64,000 nucleotides of DNA from the NCBI GenBank assembly GCA_023413135.1, contig JAEZQK010000118.1:1-64000 (forward strand), written 5' to 3'. Under the pieces are notes generated by a model. That model was not told the origin of the DNA. It made no database searches and worked only from the letters and a program-made list of their open reading frames with translations. The stretch is from Bacillota bacterium. Lineage in GTDB: Bacteria; Bacillota; Clostridia; Christensenellales; Aristaeellaceae. Both the position numbers and the translations under genes were made by a program. This document shows, piece by piece, positions 35,902 through 44,149 of this stretch; position 1 is the stretch's first letter, and every line of letters begins with the position of its first letter.

Positions 35902-36185
35902 AAGAAGAAGCTTTGATGCAGCGTGCTCAAGGCGCGACGGTTGCCAAAATGGACGAACAAACCACCAGGACCGCAAGGTATTTGGATATCCAGGCGCTGG
36001 AAAGCCGCATGGAAGCGCTGCTTGCTATGGAGCCAACGGAGGAAGTAGCGAGGAATATAACATGCTGGCTTTTGATTTTTCGTATAACAGTTACGCTTAT
36101 AATGGGTGGAAACCTGGATGCCACTGAAACAAAAAAGAAATTGGGTTATGCCTTTTAACATGGAGAAGGAGGAAGGGTATTGGCC
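35902..36185. other. Intergenic stretch with no firm gene
   Basis: A plus-strand frame (ATG 35916 to 36158) begins with a plausible hydrophilic sequence but ends in a random-looking, hydrophobic tail and has no ribosome binding site. I treat it as non-coding or a relic. Confidence 0.4.
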
Positions 36186-36716
36186 TTAGCGTGGCGAGAC
36201 GGTATATATTATGGTTCTTGATAGCAAAAGTCCGATAAGTGCCAGCATAAGTACAGTTGCTACAACAGCCAATGTGTTCACAATTATATAGCTTTTGTCT
36301 TTAAAGACTTTTTGGAGCACATAAAAGACACCTATGCCGATAATGCCGCCTAATGTATTCTGAATTAAATCAGTTATATCAGTTGCACCGATACCGAATA
36401 TATATTGAATCAGTTCAAAGGCAAAGCTCGTCAGAAATATAGGTGCAATTTTCTGAACAAAAGGCCGGTTTCGTCTCAATATACTAATATAGATGCCGTA
36501 AGGTACAAACACGAGCATGTTATAGACTTTGTCTTGGATATACACTTTTGCATCTTTAATGTTTTCCTCGTAGTACGGTATTAAATTGATGTCCCTGATT
36601 TGTGGTAATAAATTCACCGAGAATTGAAGCTTAAATACGATTATCCAAACTATTGCCAAAATATAAAGGGCAAAAAGGGCAATGGTGAGTTTTTGTGTCC
36701 GATTACTTTCTTTCAA
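36186..36716 (-). CDS. vanZ: VanZ family membrane protein
   Basis: 176-residue membrane protein with four or five helices (LFALYILAIVWIIVF; MLVFVPYGIYISI; IFLTSFAFELIQYIFG; TLAVVATVLMLALIGLLL) and the VanZ core INLIPYYEE...NMLVFVPYG...FELIQYIFGIGATDITDLIQNTLGG (quoted in parts). VanZ of Tn1546 gives low-level teicoplanin resistance. The most likely start is TTG 36716, with GTAAGG and GGAGG upstream, inside a longer frame reaching 36839. It ends the van transcript, starting 65 nt after the vanS stop. Last gene of the cluster. Confidence 0.82.
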   Translation of the reverse strand: MKESNRTQKLTIALFALYILAIVWIIVFKLQFSVNLLPQIRDINLIPYYEENIKDAKVYIQDKVYNMLVFVPYGIYISILRRNRPFVQKIAPIFLTSFAFELIQYIFGIGATDITDLIQNTLGGIIGIGVFYVLQKVFKDKSYIIVNTLAVVATVLMLALIGLLLSRTIIYTVSPR

Positions 36717-36780
36717 GCCGTACCTTACCTCCGCCGTTTGCTGAATGCTGATGGCGATATAATAACCGCAGGTAATTTTA

Positions 36781-37803
36781 TTATGCCTTTCCTGATAAGA
36801 ATGGAATTGACACGGTAAAAACCGTGGCTGCCGCATCACTATTTACCGATATGCGTCCGCCGTGCGCTTCGATAATCTCCTTTGCGATGGCAAGCCCCAA
36901 CCCTGCACCGCCCGTTTTTGTGGCCCGCGATGCATCCAGTCGGTAGAACTTCTCGAAGATGACTTCCTGCTTTTGCTTCGGGATAGGGTCGCCGTGGTTT
37001 TCGAACCGAATCTCAGTTCCGTTCTGATTCTGGAGTGCGGAAACAGTGATCTGTGAATTTTCATAGCTGTAAGCGGCGGCGTTTTTCAGAATGTTGTTGA
37101 ATACGCGGGCCAGCTTGTCCGAATCGCCGCGCAATACCAGGCCTTCTTCGCATGAAACCAAGATGCTCTTTCCCTGCGGAAGCAGGATGGGATAGAACTC
37201 GTCCGCCAGCTGCTCCAGCATGAATTTCAGGTTGATCTGTTCCTCGTTTGGCGTGATCTTTTGAAGGTTGAAGCGGATGATTTCGAACAACTCCTCGATG
37301 AGCTGTTCCAGCCTGTACGCCTTGTCCAACGCAATGCCGACATATTTGGCGCGCTGGTTAGGTTGAAGCTCCGGCGATTCGTCCAACAGATTCAGATATG
37401 CGATGACAGACGCAAGCGGTGTCTTGAGGTCGTGTGCAAGGTAGGTAATCAAATCGCTTTTGCGCTGCATCTCCGTTTCCGCCAATGCCTTGGCGCGCTC
37501 CGCCTCGGTTTTGGCTTCCATATACAGCGTATGCTGTGTCATGTAGGTTCTGTACGCGGTCACAATGCCAACCAGCGCAACGAGCAGCATGGCTAGGAGG
37601 CCGATGCCGAGCAGTAAACTCCGGCTGAGCCACCTGCCTGTGACCAGACCGCTGAATAGCCCCGCGAAGAAGTTCAGCAGCGCGCCGTTGAACATTGTGT
37701 CGATCACCCACAGCACAACCAAAACCGCCGTAATGATGAGAAACGAGGTCTGCAAACATTTGCGCAGGAATTTCTGTTCATCATTTTTCAAGTTTATATC
37801 CAA
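36781..37803 (-). CDS. vanS: VanS-type sensor histidine kinase
   Basis: 340-residue kinase that controls the van operon. Two transmembrane helices (about 17-40, 58-85) enclose only a very short external loop, as in VanA/VanM-like kinases. The cytoplasmic part has the H-box TYLAHDLKTPLASVI (His about 139), N-box NILKNAAAYS and G-box TGGAGLGLAIAKEI. The start is uncertain: TTG at 37803 lies right after GGGGAG, and TTG at 37791 overlaps the vanR stop; I use 37803, overlapping vanR by 23 nt. Phosphorylates VanR on sensing glycopeptide or cell-wall damage (family knowledge). Confidence 0.9.
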   Translation of the reverse strand: MDINLKNDEQKFLRKCLQTSFLIITAVLVVLWVIDTMFNGALLNFFAGLFSGLVTGRWLSRSLLLGIGLLAMLLVALVGIVTAYRTYMTQHTLYMEAKTEAERAKALAETEMQRKSDLITYLAHDLKTPLASVIAYLNLLDESPELQPNQRAKYVGIALDKAYRLEQLIEELFEIIRFNLQKITPNEEQINLKFMLEQLADEFYPILLPQGKSILVSCEEGLVLRGDSDKLARVFNNILKNAAAYSYENSQITVSALQNQNGTEIRFENHGDPIPKQKQEVIFEKFYRLDASRATKTGGAGLGLAIAKEIIEAHGGRISVNSDAAATVFTVSIPFLSGKA

Positions 37804-38479
37804 CTCCCCATACGGTCCGAATATACTTTGGCCGTTCGGACGAATCGTGCAGCTTCTCCCGCAGGTGCCGGATGTGCACCATGACGGTGTTGTTGGCGTT
37901 GTTCAGATATTTTTCGCCCCACACGCGCTCAAATATTTCTTCCGCCGGGATGACTTTGCCCGGTGATTCGCATAACAGCCACAGAATTGAGAATTCGATC
38001 GGCGTCAATTGCAGAGGTCTCTCGTCCAGCGTGCATTCGTGGGTATCGAGGTTCAGGGTAAGCCCGCGCACCGCCAATACGTTCTCGCGGCGGTCGCTTT
38101 GCCCACCGTTGTAACGCGTATAGCGCCGAAGCTGCGCTTTGACGCGCGCCACCAATTCCAGAGGCCGAAACGGCTTTGTGACATAGTCATCCGCGCCCAG
38201 CGCAAGGCCGGTTATCTTGTCGATCTCCTCTTCCTTCGCCGTCAGCATGAGTATCGGATAAGTGTGCTTTTCCCGGATGGAGCGGCAGATTTCATAGCCA
38301 TCCACATCCGGAAGCATGATGTCCAGTATGGCCAGGTCGAGCTGCCGCTCCTCCACACACTTGCGTGCCTCCGCTCCGCTGTAGAACTTGCAAACGTCAT
38401 ACCCCTCATTTTTGAGATAAAACTCCACAAGATCCGCGATTTCCCGTTCGTCATCCACGACCAGAATCGTTTCGTTCAT
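37781..38479 (-). CDS. vanR: VanR-type OmpR-family response regulator
   Basis: 232-residue transcription factor that activates the resistance genes. Receiver domain: acidic pair in VVDDERE, phosphoacceptor in LAILDIMLPDVDGYE (Asp about 53), switch Lys in VTKPFRPLEL. OmpR-type winged helix at 130-230 with the family pattern PIEFSILWLLCESPGKVI and RYIRTVWGVGYKLEK-like IRTVWGVGYKL. Similar to VanR of enterococcal vanA/vanM. It starts 55 nt after the vanX stop and so may be co-transcribed with the enzymes; in the known vanA and vanB operons the regulators lie in front with their own promoter. Confidence 0.92.
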   Translation of the reverse strand: MNETILVVDDEREIADLVEFYLKNEGYDVCKFYSGAEARKCVEERQLDLAILDIMLPDVDGYEICRSIREKHTYPILMLTAKEEEIDKITGLALGADDYVTKPFRPLELVARVKAQLRRYTRYNGGQSDRRENVLAVRGLTLNLDTHECTLDERPLQLTPIEFSILWLLCESPGKVIPAEEIFERVWGEKYLNNANNTVMVHIRHLREKLHDSSERPKYIRTVWGVGYKLEK

Positions 38480-38534
38480 TTCATCACCATCAACACATGA
38501 TAGGGGGATGTTGGCGGACTGTCAACTAAATTTC

Positions 38535-39143
38535 TTATTCTACCGGAAAATCAAAATAGTGATTCGGGTAGGGTTCCTTCTTGAGTGAGTAGTGCCACCA
38601 TTCCATCTCGTAGGCATTAAAACCGCATTTCTCCATGATTTCCCGCAGGATTTCGCGATTCCGGGCTGCAACCGGTGACAGGCCTTCCGCGCCGTGGTGC
38701 GAGCGAACGTCCATCAAGTCGAAGCCGCCGCCCATATCAACCATCTGTCCATTCTCTATGTCGCAGAGCGTCAGGTCGATCGTGCTGCCCCGGCTATGCC
38801 CTGACTTTGCTATTACATAACCTAGGGGAACGATGTCCCCCTTCCCGATGTTTGGATAGTGCTTCTCCTTCGTCCTCCCATCCTCGGGGGCATCCGCCCA
38901 GCGCAGGAAGCAGTCAACGGCGCGTTGGGGGCGGTAGCCGTCCCAAAGCAGCAGGCCGTATCCCGACATCGCCGCAAGGGAAGTCGCGCTAAGAAGCGCA
39001 GCGGCCAGCTCGCACGTCCCCACGATGCGGTTTGCATAATAACCATCCACTACCGAACCTGTGAAATTGTCCTCCGTAGCGTATTTCGCATCCCAAAACA
39101 CCCCGGGCAGCACATCATCCAGGTAGACAAAACCTTCCTTCAT
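38535..39143 (-). CDS. vanX: VanX D-Ala-D-Ala dipeptidase
   Basis: 202-residue zinc dipeptidase that destroys D-Ala-D-Ala so that only D-Ala-D-Lac enters the wall. The family signatures are all present: FWDAKYATEDNFTGSVVDGY, LLLWDGYRPQRAV (catalytic Arg), SGHSRGSTIDLTL (His and Asp zinc ligands) and EWWHY (Glu and His). Length matches VanX of Tn1546 (202). The ATG at 39143 (MKEGFVYLDDVLPG) is at the family position; the longer frame to 39224 overlaps vanY. vanY ends 1 nt before it. Cytoplasmic. Confidence 0.95.
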   Translation of the reverse strand: MKEGFVYLDDVLPGVFWDAKYATEDNFTGSVVDGYYANRIVGTCELAAALLSATSLAAMSGYGLLLWDGYRPQRAVDCFLRWADAPEDGRTKEKHYPNIGKGDIVPLGYVIAKSGHSRGSTIDLTLCDIENGQMVDMGGGFDLMDVRSHHGAEGLSPVAARNREILREIMEKCGFNAYEMEWWHYSLKKEPYPNHYFDFPVE

Positions 39144-39144
39144 C

Positions 39145-39819
39145 TCAATCTCCGTTCCTTTCGCAATATTCTTCCAGCGTCCAGCCGTTTTCATGAATTT
39201 CCTGCGCAATTTTGGCACCCACATACCGGTAGTGCCAGGGCTCGTAAGGAAAGCCGGTGATATCCTCTTTACCCATAGGATATCGAAGAATGAAGCCGAA
39301 ATCCCAGCAGTGCTCGCTCAGCCAACGGAATTGTTCGGTGTCCTCGAAACCTACGCCGTCGTGGTATGCTGTGACGTCAAAGGCGAGTCCGGTTTGATGT
39401 TCGCTTGCGCCGGGCATCGCCGCAGTTCCGTCCGTGTCGTTTTTATACAGCTCCCGCTGTTCTTTCTCCGTTCGGTATCCGCTGGTGAGGATAAACCCGC
39501 CGACGCCGTCGTTTCGCGCCTGCTTAAACATGTCATTGGCCGCCTCATACGTCTCCTTCGTCAGGCGGATATCGCTGGACGCCAACTGAAAGGACCGTTT
39601 CTCGCCGTAGAGATCCACAAGCTCACCAATGGAATAGCCGTCCGGCAGCGGGCTTAACGCGTTGACCAGCAGAACGCCATCCGATGCGGTTTGCGCAATT
39701 GCGGTTTGTACAGGTATATTGCTGATCTTTATGCCGTTACCCATCAAAAACTTACTGCCTGCCGCCAGCAAGAAAACGCCCATCGCCATGCAGAGGAACC
39801 ATTTGAAAAGTGACTTCAT
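39145..39819 (-). CDS. vanY: VanY D,D-carboxypeptidase
   Basis: 224-residue membrane-anchored carboxypeptidase that trims D-Ala from late precursors that escaped VanX. N-terminal helix (about 5-26), then the VanY domain with SGYRTEKEQRELY, PGASEHQTGLAFDV (His and Asp zinc ligands) and EPWHYRYVG (His). It overlaps the ligase gene by 4 nt (ATGA type) and precedes vanX by one nucleotide, so it is translated in the middle of the enzyme genes. In vanA it follows vanX; in vanB, vanD and vanM it precedes vanH. This placement is unusual. Confidence 0.93.
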   Translation of the reverse strand: MKSLFKWFLCMAMGVFLLAAGSKFLMGNGIKISNIPVQTAIAQTASDGVLLVNALSPLPDGYSIGELVDLYGEKRSFQLASSDIRLTKETYEAANDMFKQARNDGVGGFILTSGYRTEKEQRELYKNDTDGTAAMPGASEHQTGLAFDVTAYHDGVGFEDTEQFRWLSEHCWDFGFILRYPMGKEDITGFPYEPWHYRYVGAKIAQEIHENGWTLEEYCERNGD

Positions 39820-40856
39820 CCCGCATCACCTCCGTTCTCCAGCGCCAAGGCAATCAGCCGATCGATTACCTTGCGCAAGGGGATGCCCGCGCCCGCCATC
39901 ATCCGCGGATAACGGCTGTAAGAGGTGAAGCCGGGCATGCTGTTGACCTCGTTTAATACCACCTGCCCGTCCGGCGTCAGGAACATGTCCACGCGCGCGA
40001 GCCCCCGGCAGCCCAGCGCGCGATAAACCGTCTTTGCCGTCTGGACCGCAAGAGCGCGCGCCGCCTCCGGGATGGGGGCCGGTACACGGATGGTCGCGTT
40101 TTCCGAGCCCTGTTCCGGGCTTGCCTCCTGATGTATGCGGAAGAATCCGCCTGACAGATCGATCTGGTCCAGGGCGCCCGTAAACAGATTCAATTCATTC
40201 CCCAGCACCGCGCACCCTATTTCGCTTCCCGTGATGGCCTCCTCCAGCAGCACCTTGTCGTCATACTTAAAAGCAGCGCGTACGGCGGGCGGCAGTGAGG
40301 CCGGCTCGCACACCTTGCTCACGCCGAACGAAGATCCCGAACGCGCGGGCTTGACAAATATGGGGTATTTCAGATCGCTAGCCGTGATTTCGTCGTTTCC
40401 AAAAAGCACCCTGTGGCGCGGCACGCGCACGTTTGCCTTCGCCGCGGCCAGATAGGTAAGCGCCTTGTCCATACAGAGGGCCGATGCGGCGATCCCGCAT
40501 CCCGCATACGGGATGCCGGACATCTCAAGGATACCCTGCACCGTGCCGTCCTCGCCGTACCTTCCGTGCAGCATCGGAAAGGCAATATCAACGGGCAGTA
40601 TCTCGTATCGCCCATCCTGCAATATGACAAGCCCTTTGTTTTTCCGATCGGTCGATGGCGCGACGAGCGCGCCATTTTGAGGTTCTTCCTCCGGGGAGCT
40701 TTTAAGCCGCCAGAGGCCATCCCGGCCGATGAACACGTAGATTGGTTCGTATTTCGCCGCATCCAGATTTCTCGAAAGCTCCAGCGCAGACTTTAAGGAC
40801 ACGGGATGTTCTTCTGATATTCCGCCGTACAGGACCAATAACCTCAGCTTATCCAT
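39816..40856 (-). CDS. D-alanine-D-lactate ligase, VanA/VanM/VanF-like
   Basis: 346-residue ATP-grasp enzyme making D-Ala-D-Lac, the low-affinity vancomycin target. It aligns by eye with VanA along its length: ISEEHPVSLKSALEL, SGIPYAGCGIAASALCMDKA, YPIFVKPARSGSSFGV, GGFFRIHQEASPEQGSENA and VLNEVNSMPGFTSYSRYPRM. The His in FRIHQE, which distinguishes D-Lac ligases from D-Ala-D-Ala ligases, is present. It is not assigned to a named letter type. The gene overlaps vanH by 13 nt and vanY by 4 nt. Codon use is richer in G+C than in Enterococcus van genes, consistent with long residence in its host or a related GC-rich donor. Confidence 0.93.
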   Translation of the reverse strand: MDKLRLLVLYGGISEEHPVSLKSALELSRNLDAAKYEPIYVFIGRDGLWRLKSSPEEEPQNGALVAPSTDRKNKGLVILQDGRYEILPVDIAFPMLHGRYGEDGTVQGILEMSGIPYAGCGIAASALCMDKALTYLAAAKANVRVPRHRVLFGNDEITASDLKYPIFVKPARSGSSFGVSKVCEPASLPPAVRAAFKYDDKVLLEEAITGSEIGCAVLGNELNLFTGALDQIDLSGGFFRIHQEASPEQGSENATIRVPAPIPEAARALAVQTAKTVYRALGCRGLARVDMFLTPDGQVVLNEVNSMPGFTSYSRYPRMMAGAGIPLRKVIDRLIALALENGGDAG

Positions 40857-41812
40857 TTTCTTAATCCTCCTCTATATTCCAGACAATTCCGAACTGTGTT
40901 CCGAACGATATCATCCAGCGCATGCTCGGTATAAAACGCGGTATGGGGTGTGACAATTGCATTTGGCAGCGCGAGCAGGCGCGCAAACGGCGGCGGCGCA
41001 AGGGCGGAGCAATCCCGATAAAACCATCCTTCTTCTCCCTCGACGACGTCCAGCGCGGCACATGCGATACCGCCGTGTTCAAGCGCATCCGTCAGGGCAA
41101 CCACATCGACCAGCGCGCCGCGCGCGGTGTTGATAAGAATCGCGCCGCGCCGCATTCGGGCGATGCGCACCCGGTCCAGAAGGTGCCGGGTGGTGGCATT
41201 AAGCGGCAGGTGCAGCGTCGTAAGATCGCTTCGCTTAAGAAGCTCGTCCACTTCCACATACCGGACATTCAGTGTTGGATGCGGATCATAAGCCAGGATG
41301 GCGCAACCAAAGCCGGACAGCCGCTCGATGACCGCCTTCCCGATCCGCCCCGTTCCGACCACGCCAACCGTCATGTCCCGAAGCTCCGGCGCACGCTTCT
41401 CCTCCAGACGGAAATCGCAATTACTTGCGCGGCGCAATATGGAACCCGCGTTTCTGATGGCCATCAGCATCAGCATGATCGTATATTCCGCAACGCTCTC
41501 CGGGGAGTATGTAACGCTTTCGACAAGAATCCCCGCCATTTCCGCCGCCTTGAGGTCGATGTGGTCGAGTCCGACGCTGCGCGTCGACAGATATTTGACG
41601 CCGCGCCCTTTAAGTGTCCGGATCATTAGCGCGTCGACCGGGGCTTTATGATTCACGCTAATCGCGCTTTCAGGCGGAATATCATAAGCGTTTTCATGTT
41701 TCAGCGGATCATCGATACAGCAAATCCCTACGCCGTAGCGTGCAGCATATCGCTCAAAAAGCTGCCGTTCATCTTTTGCACATCCAAAAACGGATATCAT
41801 TTCATCAGTCAT
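40844..41812 (-). CDS. vanH: VanH D-lactate dehydrogenase
   Basis: 322-residue NADH-dependent enzyme reducing pyruvate to D-lactate for the ligase. The NAD fold is GVVGTGRIGKAVIERL (about 150-165); catalytic residues are in NTARGALVD (Arg), VVEGEEG (Glu) and TPHTAFYTEHAL (His). The family segment STRSVGLDHIDLKAA is also present. ATG at 41812 follows AGGAGG with a 6-nt gap. It heads the operon, so its upstream region 41813-42006 should contain the VanR-activated promoter. Confidence 0.95.
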   Translation of the reverse strand: MTDEMISVFGCAKDERQLFERYAARYGVGICCIDDPLKHENAYDIPPESAISVNHKAPVDALMIRTLKGRGVKYLSTRSVGLDHIDLKAAEMAGILVESVTYSPESVAEYTIMLMLMAIRNAGSILRRASNCDFRLEEKRAPELRDMTVGVVGTGRIGKAVIERLSGFGCAILAYDPHPTLNVRYVEVDELLKRSDLTTLHLPLNATTRHLLDRVRIARMRRGAILINTARGALVDVVALTDALEHGGIACAALDVVEGEEGWFYRDCSALAPPPFARLLALPNAIVTPHTAFYTEHALDDIVRNTVRNCLEYRGGLRKWIS

Positions 41813-42006
41813 AAACAACCTCCTACGCCGACATTAAACCACGATTGAGGTCCGTCATTCGGAGGATTTGGCTTAGGCAATTCTTAAGAATTCCTTATTA
41901 CGCCGCTTCTTCAGAAAAACCTAAGATTTTTAAAAGACGCGCTTAAACGCTAAGCGCCCGCATTCTGCTAGAATTCAACCCGGACTAGAAGCGGGAGGTT
42001 TTTGAT
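41813..42006. promoter_or_regulatory. Divergent vanH / vanW promoter region
   Basis: 194 bp between the divergent starts. It has the perfect palindrome AATTCTTAAGAATT at 41879-41892 and A+T-rich flanks, unlike the GC-rich genes around it. TAGAAT at about 41969-41974 could be a -10 for vanW. The palindrome, or the region beside it, is a candidate VanR-phosphate target for both directions; no match to a published VanR box can be claimed. Confidence 0.6.
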
Positions 42007-42816
42007 ATGTCTAGAAAACTGGTAACTCAGCTCTTTCCATTTCTCTTGCCGCTGCGCCTATGGCAGCGCAAAAAATGGTATTATCTAAAAATGCGGTTCG
42101 ATGGGAACCGGTACGCGACGCACAAGGAAGCGTTATTTTCCTATGAGCTCGCATCCGACAAATCGCTCCTCATCAATGAACACACAGGGGCCGATATCAA
42201 GTATCAATATAATAAGGTGCATAACCTGCGCCTGGCGTCCGAGGCCGTGTCACGCATCGTGATCCGCCCGGGAGAGACATTCTCACTGTGGTGGCTTACG
42301 CGCCATGCGGATAGGCGGGAGGCGTACAAAGACGGACTGTGCGTGCACAGCGGAAAGCTAGTCGCCGTCTATGGCGGCGGGCTTTGCCAGTTAAGCAACA
42401 TGCTGTTCTGGCTGTTTTTGCATACGCCGCTTACGATCGTGGAGCGGCATAAGCATGGGGTAAAGGAGTTTCCCAATCCCTCGCCGGATGATCCCTGCGG
42501 TGTGGATGCCACAATCCTCGAGGGCTGGCTCGATCTTAGGGTGCGTAATGATACGGGAGAGGCGATGCAAATCGAACTTACACAGGACGACACATATTAT
42601 TATGGGAAAATTCTCGTAAGTTGCCCGCCCGAAAAGCGATATGACGTCATCAATCAAAACCTTCAGTACATCGAGCGCACCGGAAAAACCTATGAGTCAG
42701 TAGACGTAATCCGGCGGACGATCGACATGAAGACAGGCTCCCTCCTGGCCCAGGATATGCTCTATACCAATGTAAGTGAAATTGGATACGACATCAATCT
42801 TACGGCAAAGCAATGA
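42007..42816 (+). CDS. vanW: VanW family protein
   Basis: 269-residue protein of the VanW type found in vanB and vanG clusters, of unknown function. Family features: LRLASEAVSRIVIRPGETFS-like stretch, YKDGLCVHSGKL, YGGGLCQLSNMLFWLFLHTPL and LRVRNDTGEAMQIEL. No signal peptide or SH3 domains, in contrast with the secreted VanW-domain protein at 20289-21290. It starts with GGGAGG upstream and is divergent from vanH, so it is probably co-regulated with the operon, and a terminator follows. Confidence 0.88.
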   Translation: MSRKLVTQLFPFLLPLRLWQRKKWYYLKMRFDGNRYATHKEALFSYELASDKSLLINEHTGADIKYQYNKVHNLRLASEAVSRIVIRPGETFSLWWLTRHADRREAYKDGLCVHSGKLVAVYGGGLCQLSNMLFWLFLHTPLTIVERHKHGVKEFPNPSPDDPCGVDATILEGWLDLRVRNDTGEAMQIELTQDDTYYYGKILVSCPPEKRYDVINQNLQYIERTGKTYESVDVIRRTIDMKTGSLLAQDMLYTNVSEIGYDINLTAKQ

Positions 42817-42848
42817 TACCCCTTTGACCAATGCAAAAACCATGAACA

Positions 42849-42888
42849 AAAGGACAATCGCAAGGTTGTCCTTTATTTTGCCTTTTTT
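42849..42888 (+). terminator. Terminator of vanW
   Basis: Perfect stem AAAGGACAA (42849-42857) / TTGTCCTTT (42866-42874), followed by TATTTTGCCTTTTTT. Confidence 0.85.
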
Positions 42889-42939
42889 AGGGGGTGTGCC
42901 TGCCTTGCAATTTTTCTTGAAATTTTTTCAAATTCCTTA

Positions 42940-42968
42940 TTGACACGCCAGGGGTGCAATGATATACT
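42940..42968 (+). promoter_or_regulatory. Consensus promoter of the tetR operon
   Basis: TTGACA at 42940-42945, spacer 17 nt, TATACT at 42963-42968. The best -35/-10 pair of the window. Confidence 0.85.
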
Positions 42969-42974
42969 AACGAT

Positions 42975-43009
42975 GTTCATAAAATTAAACGATGTTAATT
43001 TTTGTGAAC
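42975..43009 (+). promoter_or_regulatory. TetR-type operator
   Basis: Imperfect palindrome of 35 bp: GTTCATAAAATTAA, centre ACGATG, then TTAATTTTTGTGAAC. It covers the expected transcription start downstream of the promoter, a typical site for autorepression by the TetR protein encoded next. Confidence 0.75.
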
Positions 43010-43065
43010 GCCGGGACACCCTGACAGTAGCAGCCGGCAAAGTGCCGGGCGCAAAGGAGCAACCA

Positions 43066-43653
43066 ATGAGCGAAAAGCAGAAACGCAAACGGGACAGAAC
43101 AAAGATGTACTTTCTTGAGGCGGCCAAGGATATGATCGCAAGCCAGGGGGTTGAAAGCGTTTCGGTACGGAATATCGCGGATGCCGCAGGCTATTCCTAT
43201 CCGACCCTGTACAATTATTTTCATGACCTGAATGAGCTGCTGTGGGAGACAAAGGGGCTCATGATTCTGGAACTGGTGGAAATCATGCAGCAAGAAATAC
43301 GCTATCCGCTGAAGGACATGGAGGAAGTGAAAGGAGCGTTCAAAGCATATATTCAATATTATTTGGATCATCCAAACGTCTTCAAGTTCTTCTATCAATA
43401 TCCATTGCAAAGGCCTGAGGGAAAACGGGACGATGCCCCTGCGGAGCCGGACTTTGGCGCTATGTGGAACGAAGGGTTCCAAGCTTTTGTTCACAGCGGA
43501 AGGCTTGAGCACAAGGATATCGAAGCAGCCGCCAAAACGATCATTTACGCCATACACGGAATGCTGATGCTAAGCTTCTCCAATAACGGCGACCTGAACG
43601 AGGCGGCGAACCTATACCGGGACCTTAACCAAATTGTCGACTTTATACTGTAA
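43066..43653 (+). CDS. TetR/AcrR family repressor
   Basis: 195-residue repressor. N-terminal HTH: MYFLEAAKDMIASQGVESVS, then VRNIADAAGYSYPTLYNYF (recognition helix), then NELLWE. The C-terminal ligand domain is typical in length and unspecific in sequence. ATG at 43066 follows GGAG. It heads an operon with three flavin- or membrane-related genes and likely represses itself through the palindrome at 42975-43009. The inducer is unknown. Confidence 0.9.
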   Translation: MSEKQKRKRDRTKMYFLEAAKDMIASQGVESVSVRNIADAAGYSYPTLYNYFHDLNELLWETKGLMILELVEIMQQEIRYPLKDMEEVKGAFKAYIQYYLDHPNVFKFFYQYPLQRPEGKRDDAPAEPDFGAMWNEGFQAFVHSGRLEHKDIEAAAKTIIYAIHGMLMLSFSNNGDLNEAANLYRDLNQIVDFIL

Positions 43654-43672
43654 ACAACAGGGAGGTGCAACC

Positions 43673-44137
43673 ATGAACATTGGTATCATCATTCACTCGC
43701 ACACAGGCAACACGCTTAGCGTGGCGCAAAAGGTAAAGGAGAAGCTTTCAGCCGCCGGGCATTCCGTTTCCATTCAAAGGGTATCCGCGGCAAACGACGA
43801 CGAATCCGATGTACAAAAAATCAGGCTCGCTGAAAAGCCCGATGCCGGCGCGTACGATGTTTTGCTCTTTGGCGCTCCCGTACGCGGCTTTTCGCTCTCG
43901 CCGGTCATGCAGGCATATTTGACCGGTATCGGGCCGCTTCACGGCAAAAAGGCCGGCTGTTTTATAACCCACTTCTTCCCCTATGCCTGGATGGGCGGAA
44001 AACGGGCGCTGGAGCAGCTGTGCGGGATCGTAAAGGCCAAGGGCGCAGCCGTTTATGGAACGGGCATTGTCCATTGGTCGAAGGCGGCATCGCGTGATGA
44101 GCAGATCGAAGCGGTGGCCGGGAAGCTGAGCGTATAA
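43673..44137 (+). CDS. Flavodoxin family protein
   Basis: 154-residue flavodoxin-fold protein: phosphate loop IIHSHTGNTLSVAQKV (residues 5-20), second loop LFGAPVRGFSLSPVMQAYL, third loop THFFPYAWMGG. Strong ribosome binding site GGGAGGTG. Second gene of the TetR operon, 19 nt after tetR and 12 nt before the FMN-binding gene; probably the electron carrier of this module. Confidence 0.88.
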   Translation: MNIGIIIHSHTGNTLSVAQKVKEKLSAAGHSVSIQRVSAANDDESDVQKIRLAEKPDAGAYDVLLFGAPVRGFSLSPVMQAYLTGIGPLHGKKAGCFITHFFPYAWMGGKRALEQLCGIVKAKGAAVYGTGIVHWSKAASRDEQIEAVAGKLSV

Positions 44138-44149
44138 GGGGTTTTGAAC

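Noticed and set aside
35916..36158. Plus-strand ORF of about 80 codons after repeat copy 2
   Set aside because: No Shine-Dalgarno; second half random-looking; the opposite-strand frame at 35571-36161 is also unsupported.
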